DNA from: Oceanicaulis sp. HTCC2633
GTDB taxonomy: Bacteria; Pseudomonadota; Alphaproteobacteria; Caulobacterales; Maricaulaceae
Direction of reading: 5' to 3'
Assembly (NCBI RefSeq): GCF_000152745.1
Contig: NZ_CH672428.1
Coordinates: 2,323,425-2,387,424 of the forward strand
Length of the DNA: 64,000 nucleotides
Part shown: piece by piece, positions 33,024 to 42,438 of the stretch
Numbering within the stretch: position 1 is the stretch's first letter
Layout of the letters: every line of letters begins with the position of its first letter
The notes under the pieces: generated by a model
What the model was told of the DNA's origin: nothing
The model's database searches: none
The model's input: the letters and a program-made list of their open reading frames with translations, nothing else
Position numbers and translations under genes: made by a program

Positions 33024-34253
33024 TCAGCCATCGACACTTAGAATGCATCCTAAACGAATGGCGGTCAGCAATTGAGTTTTGAGCCTGTCCGAACTTGCCG
33101 CGATTTCCGCCTCACGAGCGCCCCAAAAAGCGCTACGAGCTTCGAGCGTGTCGAGAACCGTCACCGCTTCCAGATCGCGCCCGCGTTCCAGCCGAGCCAG
33201 AACCCGTTCCGCCGCGGTGACAGCCTCCCGCGTCTGCTCCACCTGGCGCTCACTGCGGATAGTGCGGGCAATCAGCTCCAGCGCCTGACGACGGATAGCC
33301 GCCTCAGCCACAGCGAGACTTGCGACCCGCCCGCCTTGGGCGCTGGCCGCCTCAGAAAGACGCGCGGCTCTCAGCCCGCCTGTAATCGGCAAGGACACGC
33401 CAACGCCCACGCCGGTCTCACGACCATCTTGTTCACTGAAGACCTGAAGACCAAGTTGAAGGTCCGCTCGCCGGTCATATTCAGCGCGTTGACGCATCAA
33501 CTCAGCATGGTTCAGCTCCAGACGCGCGACATGCAATTGCGGGTTCGCCGCCAATATGGCGGACAGAGCGCCTTCGGTGTCTTGTGAAAGCGTGCATGTT
33601 TCAGAGAGCAGCCCTTGCCCCAGTTCTGGACGCGCTGTGCCCGGGAAACGCGCCTCAAGCGCCAAACGGGTGAGTTCTTGGTCCGTTTGCGCGCCCTGCA
33701 GGGCTGCGGCGGCCAGGGACAGATCGCGTTCCAATCGGTCAAGATCGACACCCCGCCCCCGGTTCTGATCGACCCTGATCGCTTCTGCGTCGCGTCGCGC
33801 GCGGGCATCCTCGAGCCGACGGGCCATGATCGCTTCCAGAGCGCGCGCCTGATCCCACTGGCCCCAGAGACTGACCCATTCAAGCGCTTCGCCTTGCCAG
33901 GCCGCCTCATAGGACGCATCCGCCATAGCCATTTCCGTGCGGGCCAGCTCATGGTCCAGGCGGCGTTTCTGGGGCCACCGAAAACTGCGCGTCACGCCCA
34001 CCTGCCACTCACTGGTGTCAGAAGCGGATTCGGCCTGACGCCGGGCGAAGCCTGCATCGAGACTGGTTTCATACTCGCCGATATCGCGCTGCTCGGCCCG
34101 AGCCAAGGCGACCTCCCGCTCTGATCGGGCGACCGCAACCGAAGGCGCCGCCTCCAATGCAGCGCGCACCTGCTCTTCTGCAGACTGGGCCTGAGCCAGC
34201 GGCGATAGGAACAATGCACCGACGAGCAACAGGGCGGGAAAGGCATAGCTCAT
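33024..34253 (-). CDS. Outer-membrane efflux protein (TolC/CzcC type)
   Basis: A 409-residue outer-membrane factor with a signal peptide (MSYAFPALLLVGALFLSPLAQAQ, cleaved after about residue 22) and the long coiled helices of two OEP repeats. It would form the outer channel for the RND pump encoded upstream. It is last in the operon; its start overlaps the DUF3240 gene by four bases. The order adaptor-pump-DUF3240-outer channel differs from classical czcCBA, where the channel gene comes first. Confidence 0.87.
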   Translation of the reverse strand: MSYAFPALLLVGALFLSPLAQAQSAEEQVRAALEAAPSVAVARSEREVALARAEQRDIGEYETSLDAGFARRQAESASDTSEWQVGVTRSFRWPQKRRLDHELARTEMAMADASYEAAWQGEALEWVSLWGQWDQARALEAIMARRLEDARARRDAEAIRVDQNRGRGVDLDRLERDLSLAAAALQGAQTDQELTRLALEARFPGTARPELGQGLLSETCTLSQDTEGALSAILAANPQLHVARLELNHAELMRQRAEYDRRADLQLGLQVFSEQDGRETGVGVGVSLPITGGLRAARLSEAASAQGGRVASLAVAEAAIRRQALELIARTIRSERQVEQTREAVTAAERVLARLERGRDLEAVTVLDTLEARSAFWGAREAEIAASSDRLKTQLLTAIRLGCILSVDG

Positions 34254-34561
34254 ATCAGTCGTCCAAACTCTTCAACAGGTTCAATCCAGTAAGCGATTTG
34301 TCGACGCGGACAGCGCGCAGCGACTGTATCGAGAATGGTCTCAACGTCTCCGCGCGGCAGGATCATCAGGAACTGCACGGCCTGCATCGCGCCGCGCACG
34401 CGTTCGCCCGCGCTGGCGAGATGCATGTCAGCACCCCGCCCTTCACAGGGCAGCATGGTGTAGCCGGGGACGGCGTCTGTCAGATCATCCAGAATGTCAG
34501 CCAGGGCTGTTTTGATGTCGCGTGGACAGACAAGGCTTAGCTTGCATAGGGACGGACCCAT
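34250..34561 (-). CDS. DUF3240 family protein
   Basis: A 103-residue soluble protein of DUF3240, a small PII-like fold family found beside heavy-metal RND pumps. Family traits seen are the start KLSLVCPRDIKTALADILDD and the later VQFLMILPRGDVETILDTV. Its start lies inside the end of the pump gene (25-base overlap), so expression is coupled. Probable role: cytoplasmic metal or nucleotide sensing for the pump; not shown for this protein. Confidence 0.8.
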   Translation of the reverse strand: MGPSLCKLSLVCPRDIKTALADILDDLTDAVPGYTMLPCEGRGADMHLASAGERVRGAMQAVQFLMILPRGDVETILDTVAARCPRRQIAYWIEPVEEFGRLI

Positions 34562-37500
34562 CGGGCGACCTCCGTAGGTTCGACGTCCAGACCCGTCTCA
34601 ACGCCGAAACGGCGATAGAGCAGAGGCAGGAGGTAAAGGGTCAGAAGTGTGGAGGAGACGAGCCCCCCAATGACAACCACAGCCAGAGGGCGCTGGATCT
34701 CGGCCCCGGGGCCCGAGGCGAACAACAAAGGCGCCAGGCCGAAAGCGGCGGTTGTCGCTGTCATCAAAACAGGGCGCAGGCGTCGTCGCGTCCCTTTCAG
34801 GACGATCTCTTCAACAGCCCTGCCCTGAGCGCGCAGATCATTGAAATGGGTAATCAGCACGAGGCCATTCAACACCGCGATGCCCAAAAGTGCGATGAAA
34901 CCGACAGAAGCGGGAACCGAGAGGTATTCCCCGGACAGACGCAATGCGATGACGCCGCCCACCAGCGCGAAAGGGATATTGGCCAGGATCAACAGCGACT
35001 GGCGCACCGAGCGCAGCGTCACGAAGAGGACGATGAAGATCAGCACCAGCGCGACGGGCACCATCAGGCTCAGGCGCGCCGCCGCCCGACGCTGGTTCTC
35101 GAACTCACCGCCCCATTCAATCCGATAGCCGGCCGGCAACGCCCCCAACGCCTCGACCGCTGTCTGTGCATCCTCGACAAAGCCCACAAGGTCCCGGCCT
35201 GACACAAATGCCTGCACCACGGCATAGCGTGACCCGTTCTCACGGTCGACGACCGCCAGTCCCTCGGCTCGTTCAACACGGGCGATATCGCTCAGCCGCA
35301 CCTCGCCGCCATCTGGCGCAGCGATGCGCAAATCCTCGAACCCCCAGGGCGTGTCACGATAACGCCGATCGGATCGGATCATGATCGGCGTCCGGCGTCC
35401 CGGCTCGATGACCTCGCCAGCGCCCAGACCTTCCAGACGACTGCGCAACTCATTTTGCGTGCTGATGACGTCGAAGCCGTAACGCCCCGCCCGTTCCGGA
35501 TCGATCGAGACCTGCAGATACTCCGCCAGATCATTGGAGGTGGTGAAGACATCAGCGGCGCCTTCGACTTCAGCCACTGCGGTTTCCACCTCCCCGGCGA
35601 TCCTGGCCAGAGTGTCTGCGTCCGGACCGAAAATCTTGATCGCCAGATCCCCGCGAGAGCCGGTGAGCATCTCGGACACGCGCATCTCGATAGGTTGGGT
35701 GAAGGAGGATTCAATGCCGGGAAAATCGTCCAGAACCGCCCTCATTTCCCCGACCAGCCAGTCCGTATCCGGCCCGCGCCAGTCTTCACGCGGGGCCAGC
35801 TGCAGAAAAGCGTCGCTTTCGTTCAGGCTCATGGGATCAAGGCCAAGCTCGTCCGATCCGACACGCGCGATGACATGGCGCACTTCCGGCACGCGCTCGA
35901 TCAAGGCCGCTTCAATGCGCAAATCATCCGCTTGGCTCTGGTCGAGATTGATGGACGGCAGACTCGCGAGCTGCATCACCACAGCGCCTTCGTTCATGGT
36001 GGGCATGAATATCTTGCCGGCGCTGAGATAACTGATCGCAGCGAGCCCGACGCCCAGAGCGGTGATTACATAAATGATGATGGGCGCTTTCAGAGCGCGT
36101 CCCAGCGACCATTCAAAAGCCGGCCCCAAGACGCGCATGATGAACGCCTCATCGCCGCGTCCCGCCTTGAGCGTGAAAGCGGCGAGCACCGGGATCAGCG
36201 TCATCGCCAAGAGCATGGCGCCGCCCAGCGCAAACACGATGGTTAGCGCCACCGGAGAGAACAGCTTGCCCTCAAGCCCTTGCAACGAGATCAAGGGAAT
36301 AAAGACCAGGCAGATAATCAGCGTGCCTGCGGCCGTAGGCGTCGCTACCTCGCTCGCGGCGCGATAGACGGTATGAAGCCGGTTCTCAGACTGTCGCTCA
36401 TTCAGGCGTTCGACAGTGTTTTCCGTCACCACTATCGCGCCGTCCACAATCATGCCGATGGCGATGGCGAGGCCGCCAAGGCTCATCAAATTGGCGGAAA
36501 GTCCCACCATCTGCATCAGCAGAAACGTCATCAGCGCCGAGAAGGGCAGGATCAGCGTCACGACCAGCGCAGCGCGCAGATTGCCCAGGAACAACACCAG
36601 AATGGCCACAACCAATGCACTGGCGATCAGCAGGGCTTCAGACACCGTGCCCACCGCCCGTTCAATCAGATCCGAGCGGTCGTAGAACGGAACAACCCGC
36701 AATCCGTCCGGGAAACTTTGTTCAAGATCGGTCAGACGTTCTTGGACGCGGCTCACCACGGCGCGCGCATCTGCACCGCGCAACGCCACGACAATGCCCT
36801 GGACAGCCTCGCCTTCGCCATCCTTGGTCACAGACCCATAGCGTGTCAGCGAACCAATCCGCACCTGCGCAATATCGCTCACCCTGACCGGCGCCTCGAC
36901 ATCGCTGCGCACCACAAGCGCGGCGATGTCTTCAAGGCTTTCCGTGGCGCCCAGGCTTCTTACGACCAGCGCTTCCTCGCCGTCATTGATGCGCCCTGCG
37001 CCGTCATTGCGGTTATTCGCTTGCAGAACATCGCGCAGTTGGGAGACGCTGACCCCTGCGGCAGCCATGGCGGCTTCATCGGGCACTATTTCAAAGGTCC
37101 GCACCCGCCCGCCCAGCGCATTGACATCTGCAACGCCGGGCAAGGTGCGCAGGCTGGGTCGGATTACCCAGTCCAGGATGGAGCGTCGCTCTTCCAGAGA
37201 CAGCCCCCCGCCCTCCAGCGTGAACATATACAGCTCGGACAGGGCCGTTGAGATCGGCGCCAGCCCGCCCTCCACAGTGTCGGGCATGCTGGCCCGCACA
37301 GAGGCCAGGCGTTCGGAAACCTGCTGACGCGCCCAATAGACGTCCGTGCCGTCTTCAAAATCAATCGTGATGTCGGCAATGGCGTATTTCGCCTTGGCGC
37401 GCATGACGGTCTGGTTCGGTATGCCCAGCAATTCCATTTCCAAGGGCGTGACCACCCGGGCCTCGACCTCTTCCGGAGTCATGCCGGGCGCTTTGAGGAT

Positions 37501-37647
37501 AATCTTGACCTGGGTCGGAGCGATTTCAGGGAAGGCATCAATCGGCAAGCGCAGGCCGGCAATGGCGCCCGCGACGGCGAGCGCGAAAGCTGCGCCCAGA
37601 ATGAAAAGGCGCTGGCTCAGGGCGAAGGCGATCAAACGGTTCAACAT
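34537..37647 (-). CDS. Heavy-metal RND efflux pump (CusA/CzcA family)
   Basis: A 1036-residue inner-membrane RND pump, complete: TM1 at the start, two large periplasmic loops, and two groups of membrane helices. The proton-relay segment in TM4 reads GGLAIAIGMIVDGAIVVTEN: the Asp and Glu of the relay are present, but the first Asp of the CzcA pattern DFGxxxDG is replaced, as in CusA-like and HME3-type pumps. This argues against a classical Zn/Co/Cd CzcA, but does not fix the metal. It starts two bases after the adaptor gene ends. Works with the adaptor and outer channel of the same operon. Confidence 0.92.
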   Translation of the reverse strand: MLNRLIAFALSQRLFILGAAFALAVAGAIAGLRLPIDAFPEIAPTQVKIILKAPGMTPEEVEARVVTPLEMELLGIPNQTVMRAKAKYAIADITIDFEDGTDVYWARQQVSERLASVRASMPDTVEGGLAPISTALSELYMFTLEGGGLSLEERRSILDWVIRPSLRTLPGVADVNALGGRVRTFEIVPDEAAMAAAGVSVSQLRDVLQANNRNDGAGRINDGEEALVVRSLGATESLEDIAALVVRSDVEAPVRVSDIAQVRIGSLTRYGSVTKDGEGEAVQGIVVALRGADARAVVSRVQERLTDLEQSFPDGLRVVPFYDRSDLIERAVGTVSEALLIASALVVAILVLFLGNLRAALVVTLILPFSALMTFLLMQMVGLSANLMSLGGLAIAIGMIVDGAIVVTENTVERLNERQSENRLHTVYRAASEVATPTAAGTLIICLVFIPLISLQGLEGKLFSPVALTIVFALGGAMLLAMTLIPVLAAFTLKAGRGDEAFIMRVLGPAFEWSLGRALKAPIIIYVITALGVGLAAISYLSAGKIFMPTMNEGAVVMQLASLPSINLDQSQADDLRIEAALIERVPEVRHVIARVGSDELGLDPMSLNESDAFLQLAPREDWRGPDTDWLVGEMRAVLDDFPGIESSFTQPIEMRVSEMLTGSRGDLAIKIFGPDADTLARIAGEVETAVAEVEGAADVFTTSNDLAEYLQVSIDPERAGRYGFDVISTQNELRSRLEGLGAGEVIEPGRRTPIMIRSDRRYRDTPWGFEDLRIAAPDGGEVRLSDIARVERAEGLAVVDRENGSRYAVVQAFVSGRDLVGFVEDAQTAVEALGALPAGYRIEWGGEFENQRRAAARLSLMVPVALVLIFIVLFVTLRSVRQSLLILANIPFALVGGVIALRLSGEYLSVPASVGFIALLGIAVLNGLVLITHFNDLRAQGRAVEEIVLKGTRRRLRPVLMTATTAAFGLAPLLFASGPGAEIQRPLAVVVIGGLVSSTLLTLYLLPLLYRRFGVETGLDVEPTEVARWVRPYAS

Positions 37648-37649
37648 GT

Positions 37650-38744
37650 CTAGCCGCCTTCAAGCTGGTTCTTGAGCGCCGCCAGCCCTGAAACGGCGAC
37701 CTGATCGCCTTCAGTCACCGGTCCCGGTTCAACCGTCACAGCGTCGCGCGTTCTGGTCAGAACCCGAACAGCGACGGCCTGGAAGGCTTCGCCCCGGTCA
37801 ACAAACACATGATCTTCGCCCGCCAGCCTGACGATGGCTCGGGCGGGAAGGCTCAGCCCCTGGCGCTCCCCGGCCACAGGCAGCAGCACATCAATCAAAG
37901 AGCCGGGGCGTCCGTTCACGCCTGTGGGCAAGGCCACATGCACCGTCACAGCCCGGCGGGCGGGATCGATCATGGTATCAACCGCCACGATCTGACCGGT
38001 CCCTGATTGGCCGGGGACGCGAACTCCCCCCCCTTCAGACAAACCATCAGACAGGCGGGCAGGCACATGAAGCCGCGCCCAGACTGCATCGTCGGTATTG
38101 ATCGCGAAAATGACGGCGCCTTCTTCCAGGCGAAAACCGGGCTCTGTGTTGATCTCGGCCAGCACGCCATCTGCAGGCGCGCGCACCAGAAACTGACCAG
38201 CCACCGAGCGAGCCTCGAAAGCGCCAAAGCGGGCGCGCATTGCATCCAGTTCCAGGCGGGTCGAGGTCGCCGTCAGACGACGCTCATGCAGGTCCTCGCC
38301 TGTTGTCAGGCCGGCTTCGAGCAGCGCTTCAGCGCGCTGCGCCAGCTCCTGCGCATGCTCGGCTTCCAGTCCGAGAACGTCCAGCTGCGCGCGGAGCTCC
38401 TCAAGACCCGGGCTGGAGAGGACCTGGACAGGATCGTCAGCCGACACCCTTTGCCCAGGCAGGACCAATGTCTCGGCGACAATCATTGTCGCCGGCGCAA
38501 CGACAGCGCGCCGCGATTGCGGCGGCACAACAATCTCCCCTGTCAGGATCACGCCGTCGGCCGTCATGGCGGATCTCGCTTCCACCGTTTCGATGCCGAG
38601 GCCCAGACGAGACGCCGGAGAAATCGGGACGGAGTTTGACGGGGCTTGCGCATGTGCGGTGATTGAAACCGGCGCCAGCACAACAGCGACAATCAGCCCG
38701 CGCAAAGTTCGTCCAGAACAAGCCAGAACGCTAGCAAGGCACAT
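37650..38744 (-). CDS. RND periplasmic adaptor (CzcB/CusB type)
   Basis: About 364 residues from ATG at 38744, preferred over the GTG at 38762 because a GGAG-rich stretch precedes it. An N-terminal signal (LRGLIVAVVLAPVSITAHA, cleaved near AHA/QA), a lipoyl half-motif (VLPGQRVSADDPVQV), a helical hairpin (about 115-185), the second lipoyl half (VRAPADGVLAEIN) and beta-barrel domains are visible. First gene of the pump operon, 106 bases after the histidine kinase stop. No His-rich metal-binding N-terminus is seen. Confidence 0.87.
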   Translation of the reverse strand: MCLASVLACSGRTLRGLIVAVVLAPVSITAHAQAPSNSVPISPASRLGLGIETVEARSAMTADGVILTGEIVVPPQSRRAVVAPATMIVAETLVLPGQRVSADDPVQVLSSPGLEELRAQLDVLGLEAEHAQELAQRAEALLEAGLTTGEDLHERRLTATSTRLELDAMRARFGAFEARSVAGQFLVRAPADGVLAEINTEPGFRLEEGAVIFAINTDDAVWARLHVPARLSDGLSEGGGVRVPGQSGTGQIVAVDTMIDPARRAVTVHVALPTGVNGRPGSLIDVLLPVAGERQGLSLPARAIVRLAGEDHVFVDRGEAFQAVAVRVLTRTRDAVTVEPGPVTEGDQVAVSGLAALKNQLEGG

Positions 38745-38850
38745 GAAACTTCTTCTCCACACCGCTCAAGCGCGACCCGTCCTTTGACGGGCGACACACC
38801 CAGCGTGCGACGCGGAGCTGACGCGAAGCTGACAGGTCTGATTTCGAGGA

Positions 38851-39852
38851 TCAGTCTTGAGGCGGGAGGCTGCGATTGAACCGGATTCTGAGCCCCGTTT
38901 CTTCAGGGCGGCAAGTTTCAAGCTCGCCGTCATGGGCTTCTGCAATCCGGTCCGCAATCGCCAACCCGAGGCCGGCGCTGCCTGTAGCCCCCTGGTCCGC
39001 GCGGACTCCACGGGCCTTGAAGCGCTCAAGCGCGGACGCATCAAGTCCGGCGCCGCCATCGAGCACCGTGACTTGCGCCCCGGGGCCCGCTCGGACGACA
39101 ACCTCTCCACCAGCCGGGGTTTCGCGCAAAGCGTTGTCCACCAGGGTTCTCAAGGCGCTGGCAAGCGCTTCCTCAAGGCCACAGATTCGCACCGGCCCCG
39201 CATCTTCATAGGAAAGCGATTTCCCGTCATGGATGGCGCGGGGCGCAAGATCGGCGACAACTCGCTTGCCCAGTGCATCCAGATCAACCGGATTTTGGCC
39301 GCCCGGATTATTGGATCGGGCGAGCAGCAGAAGCTGGTCAATCAGTGCAGACAATGCATGGACCTGCGCCTTCAGGGCGACCGCGGTGTCCTGGGGCAGA
39401 CGGTCAAGCTCCAGCGCCAGAACCGAAAGCGGCGTCTTGAGCTCATGCGCCGCGTCTGCCGCGAAGGCTTCCTGCTGGCGCGCATGGCGGTCCAAACGGT
39501 CTGTCAAACGATTGACCGCTTCAGCGAAAGGGTGGATTTCACGTGGCAACGCCTCGAGCGGCGCCTGAAAAGCTTCGCCGCGCGTGCTGGCTTCATTGGC
39601 CAGGTCCGCCACCGTCTTGAGCCGCCGCGCCGCCGCGTTGATCACAAGAATGCTGCCCGCCATGGACAGGCCGACAAAGACCAGCAGCGGGATCACGACA
39701 TGCTCCAGGATCTCGGTCAATGTGGCGTTCAACGGCGGCGGCGTGCGGGAGAAAAACCCGTACTCCAATCCCACAAGCACAATGAGCACCAGCGCCCCAA
39801 TGAAGGCGCTGACCAGGAAACCGGAAACGAGCATGCGGCGCACAGAGGTCAA
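38851..39852 (-). CDS. OmpR-group sensor histidine kinase (metal efflux regulator)
   Basis: A 333-residue kinase with two membrane segments (about 10-32 and 50-75), a short periplasmic loop between them, a HAMP-like linker, the phosphorylated His in FAADAAHELKTPLSVL, an N-box (LRTLVDNALRETP) and a G-box (GSAGLGLAI). The likely start is a TTG overlapping the regulator's TGA by four bases; GTG or ATG slightly downstream are alternatives. The small sensor loop and neighbouring genes suggest it senses periplasmic metal. Confidence 0.88.
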   Translation of the reverse strand: MTSVRRMLVSGFLVSAFIGALVLIVLVGLEYGFFSRTPPPLNATLTEILEHVVIPLLVFVGLSMAGSILVINAAARRLKTVADLANEASTRGEAFQAPLEALPREIHPFAEAVNRLTDRLDRHARQQEAFAADAAHELKTPLSVLALELDRLPQDTAVALKAQVHALSALIDQLLLLARSNNPGGQNPVDLDALGKRVVADLAPRAIHDGKSLSYEDAGPVRICGLEEALASALRTLVDNALRETPAGGEVVVRAGPGAQVTVLDGGAGLDASALERFKARGVRADQGATGSAGLGLAIADRIAEAHDGELETCRPEETGLRIRFNRSLPPQD

Positions 39853-40520
39853 TTTGCGACCTCCCCGAGATAATAGCCCACGCCGCGCACCACATGGATC
39901 AGTCCTCCCGCCCCGGCGTCCGCGAGGCGACGGCGCAGGCGTGAAGCCGTGGCTTCCAGAGCATTCGCACTGACAGCATCATCCCAGCTGTAAAGCGCGG
40001 TCTCGATCGCTTCCCGCGGGACCACCGCATCGGGTCGTTTCATGAGGACTTCAAGCAAGGCCGCTTCCCGCCGCCCCAGGCGCAAGGGCGCGTCCTTGAA
40101 CCGGGCCTCGCGCGCCGCCGGATCAAACGTCAGCTCGCCCACCTCGATCCGTGCAGGCTCTCGAGCGCCGGGCCGCCGCAACAAGGCGCGCAGCCGGGCG
40201 GCGATCTCATCAGGATCTGCCGGTTTGACCATGTAGTCATCCGCCCCGGCGTCGAGGCCGATGATCCGCTCGCCCACACTGGCGCGCGCCGTCAGCACCA
40301 GCACCGGCGCATGAAGGGCCGGCAAAGATTTCAGCCAGTCCACTCCATCGCCGTCCGGCAGGCCAAGATCCAATACAAGGACATCGTATGCGGTCACGGC
40401 GATGTGGTCCGCCGCGCTGGTCAAAGACCCCGCCACATCACAACTGAACCCACGTCGGGTCAGCCCCTCTGCGAGCAGGAGTGACAGCCGGTCATTATCT
40501 TCGATTATCAACACCCGCAT
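39849..40520 (-). CDS. OmpR-family response regulator (metal efflux regulator)
   Basis: A 223-residue regulator: receiver with Asp in VLVLDLGLPDGDG (about 51), Lys in MVKPADPDE, and a C-terminal winged helix (LGRREAALLEVLMKRP ... HVVRGVGYYLGE). It is the first gene of the regulator-kinase pair ahead of the RND pump genes, similar in layout to CusRS and CzcRS, and is expected to activate the pump operon. Confidence 0.9.
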   Translation of the reverse strand: MRVLIIEDNDRLSLLLAEGLTRRGFSCDVAGSLTSAADHIAVTAYDVLVLDLGLPDGDGVDWLKSLPALHAPVLVLTARASVGERIIGLDAGADDYMVKPADPDEIAARLRALLRRPGAREPARIEVGELTFDPAAREARFKDAPLRLGRREAALLEVLMKRPDAVVPREAIETALYSWDDAVSANALEATASRLRRRLADAGAGGLIHVVRGVGYYLGEVAN

Positions 40521-40640
40521 CAGACCATCCTACAGGGCTAACTGTAAAACGCGTAATGTGTGCAGACTAGCTGACGCGAACCTGACTTTGGGTATTTCCC
40601 GGAGAGAGCCGAGCACCACTCGGCTCATGATTGGAGCCGG

Positions 40641-41270
40641 TCACGGTTTGCGCCCCACATAATCGATGAGGGCGGACATTCCAGAGTGCCCCATACCTTC
40701 GTGGATGACGCAATCATGCGCGCTCAGCATGAGGACGTCCAAGCCTGACAGCTCTGACTTGAGCAATTGCTCGGTATAGAGGTTCTCTTCTTGTGGCGGG
40801 CCGCCGGTGCCATACGCTAATTGTTCCGTCCTGTAGCCTTGAACCACCAAAAGCCCACCGGGTTTCAGAGACGCAATCGCGTCCTTAAACAGTCGCCGTC
40901 TCACCTCTGGTCCCGCAAACTGGATGAAGATCGCAACAACGGCGTCATACTGGTTTTGCGGCCAGCGCCAGTTGATTAAATCGGCCTGCTCAAACTCAAT
41001 GGAAACATCAGCTTGCTCCGCCAAGACTCTCGCCTTCTCTAGGGCGATCTTGGATCCATCCACCGAGTGAACATGATGGCCCTGTTTTGCGAGCCAAACC
41101 CCATTTCGCCCTTCACCATCGGCGAGCGCCAAGATCCTGGATTGCTCGGGCAACTGGTCGGCGACGCGAACCAGGAAGTCATTCGGCGCAGTCCCATAGA
41201 CATACTCGTCTGTTCTGAAACGTTCGTCCCACATGCGAATAGCTTGAGACATTTGAGAGTTTTCTGACAT
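40641..41270 (-). CDS. Class I SAM-dependent methyltransferase (TehB-like)
   Basis: A 209-residue cytoplasmic methyltransferase. ILALADGEGRNGVWLAKQGH is the SAM-binding motif I, followed by VDGSKIALEKA and, later, LKPGGLLVVQGY. The start MWDERFRTDEYVYGTAPNDFL is typical of a group related to tellurite/thiol methyltransferases. The acceptor is unknown; among metal and sulfur genes, methylation of a metalloid or thiol is a reasonable guess. Confidence 0.75.
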   Translation of the reverse strand: MSENSQMSQAIRMWDERFRTDEYVYGTAPNDFLVRVADQLPEQSRILALADGEGRNGVWLAKQGHHVHSVDGSKIALEKARVLAEQADVSIEFEQADLINWRWPQNQYDAVVAIFIQFAGPEVRRRLFKDAIASLKPGGLLVVQGYRTEQLAYGTGGPPQEENLYTEQLLKSELSGLDVLMLSAHDCVIHEGMGHSGMSALIDYVGRKP

Positions 41271-41304
41271 TGCTTGGCAGTCTAGCTGTTGGAATGAGGG
41301 GTGA

Positions 41305-41757
41305 TCAGTCTTCTGACGGTGTCACGCGATAGCTGCCGTGACAGCTTGTGCAATTGCTGAGCGTCATGGCCAACTGATCCAGAGCAACACCCATAGGAGT
41401 CTCGTCGGAGAGTTCTGACAGAGAAGCGAGATCGCGATTGAGAGACCGGCTGATCTGCCGGAACCCATCCGGCATATGAGTTTGCATGGACCGTGTCGCT
41501 GGGTCATGCGCGGTGCTGCTGAGCTGGTCCGCCACTTCCCTAAACCAATCGAGATCGTCATTGGCCGCCGCTTCGGTCATCGCCTGAACGCCCGACAGCA
41601 AGTCCAGCATACGAGATCTGACATGGGCTTGCTCCGCTTGTGTCAGATCAATCGCTATTCTGGGGTCTGAGTAATCATCTTGCGCCACAGCGTATTGGGG
41701 ACTGATAGCGACCAGGGTCAGTGCGCTCAGCAGACCATATGCCAGATGGATTTTCAT
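41305..41757 (-). CDS. Periplasmic cytochrome c'-like protein
   Basis: A 150-residue exported haem protein: signal peptide (cleaved near YAVA/QDD), a four-helix-like body, and one haem site CTSCH near the C-terminus (LSNCTSCHGSYRV), the layout of cytochrome c'. Such proteins bind NO in the periplasm. It follows the DsrE-like gene by 17 bases in one unit, behind a putative NsrR-type site. An electron-carrier role in sulfide oxidation is an alternative. Confidence 0.75.
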   Translation of the reverse strand: MKIHLAYGLLSALTLVAISPQYAVAQDDYSDPRIAIDLTQAEQAHVRSRMLDLLSGVQAMTEAAANDDLDWFREVADQLSSTAHDPATRSMQTHMPDGFRQISRSLNRDLASLSELSDETPMGVALDQLAMTLSNCTSCHGSYRVTPSED

Positions 41758-41774
41758 GTTTCGGCTCCGCTCGG

Positions 41775-42215
41775 TCAGAATGTGAACAAGCGGGTGTTTG
41801 GCGCCATCATCACATTAGAGATCTCAGGCGGAGTGGCGACGCTTACGCCTTCGAGCAAGTCGTCTTGGGTCGCTTCACTATTGGGCAGGTAGATCGCACA
41901 CACCTGTACTTGGACTCCATCGGCCATAAGCCCTTCCAGCATTGAGCGCGGCGAAAACCCTCGAGGCTGCATGGGTTGTGTAGAGGTTTCAGGGGCTTCA
42001 CGCAGCGCCAGATCGCCCGCACTATCGCACAGAAGAATACGCGCTTGAGATCCTTCAGCGAGGCTGGCACGTGTGAGGATCAGAGACATAAGCTGTGTCT
42101 GGGGCTGATCGCTCGTCAGAATGGTCAACAAATCAGGCGCTAAAGACTCTGATTGAGCTTGGGTGGGCATTGCGACGCCCAGCATGGCGATGGCGGCGAT
42201 TACAAGTGTGCGCAT
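41775..42215 (-). CDS. Exported DsrE/DsrF-like protein
   Basis: A 146-residue protein with a signal peptide (MRTLVIAAIAMLGVAMPTQAQ) and a DsrE/peroxiredoxin-like fold (ILTSDQPQTQLMSLILTRASL; MLEGLMADGVQVQVCAIYLPN). The Cys in VCAIYLP is in the place of the active Cys of the family. Probable role in handling sulfur or persulfide in the periplasm. First gene of the unit with the cytochrome c'-like gene; a 23-bp inverted repeat lies 85-107 bases upstream. Confidence 0.7.
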   Translation of the reverse strand: MRTLVIAAIAMLGVAMPTQAQSESLAPDLLTILTSDQPQTQLMSLILTRASLAEGSQARILLCDSAGDLALREAPETSTQPMQPRGFSPRSMLEGLMADGVQVQVCAIYLPNSEATQDDLLEGVSVATPPEISNVMMAPNTRLFTF

Positions 42216-42299
42216 GACGCAGCTCCATTGAGATTGAGAAGCTCCAAATTCGCAATGGGATGCAGGAGCTTATTTGAGGGTTACAAAGTACCACATAAT

Positions 42300-42322
42300 A
42301 AGTAGTATTCAATATACGAGTT
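42300..42322. promoter_or_regulatory. NsrR-like inverted repeat, site A
   Basis: Half-sites AAGTAGTAT and (reverse) AACTCGTAT around a 5-base centre, 23 bp in all, in the divergent region between the DsrE-like gene (minus) and the ferritin-like gene (plus). It matches sites at 50015-50037 and 50908-50930. Confidence 0.6.
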
Positions 42323-42438
42323 TATGGTATGAACCGTTGCTTGCAGGTATAACGGCGCTCGAGCAGGCTCGGCCGCTTCCGTGAAGAGCAAGACCCAAGG
42401 TTCCAAATATTAACCGCCGCTACATAAGGATAAGCACA

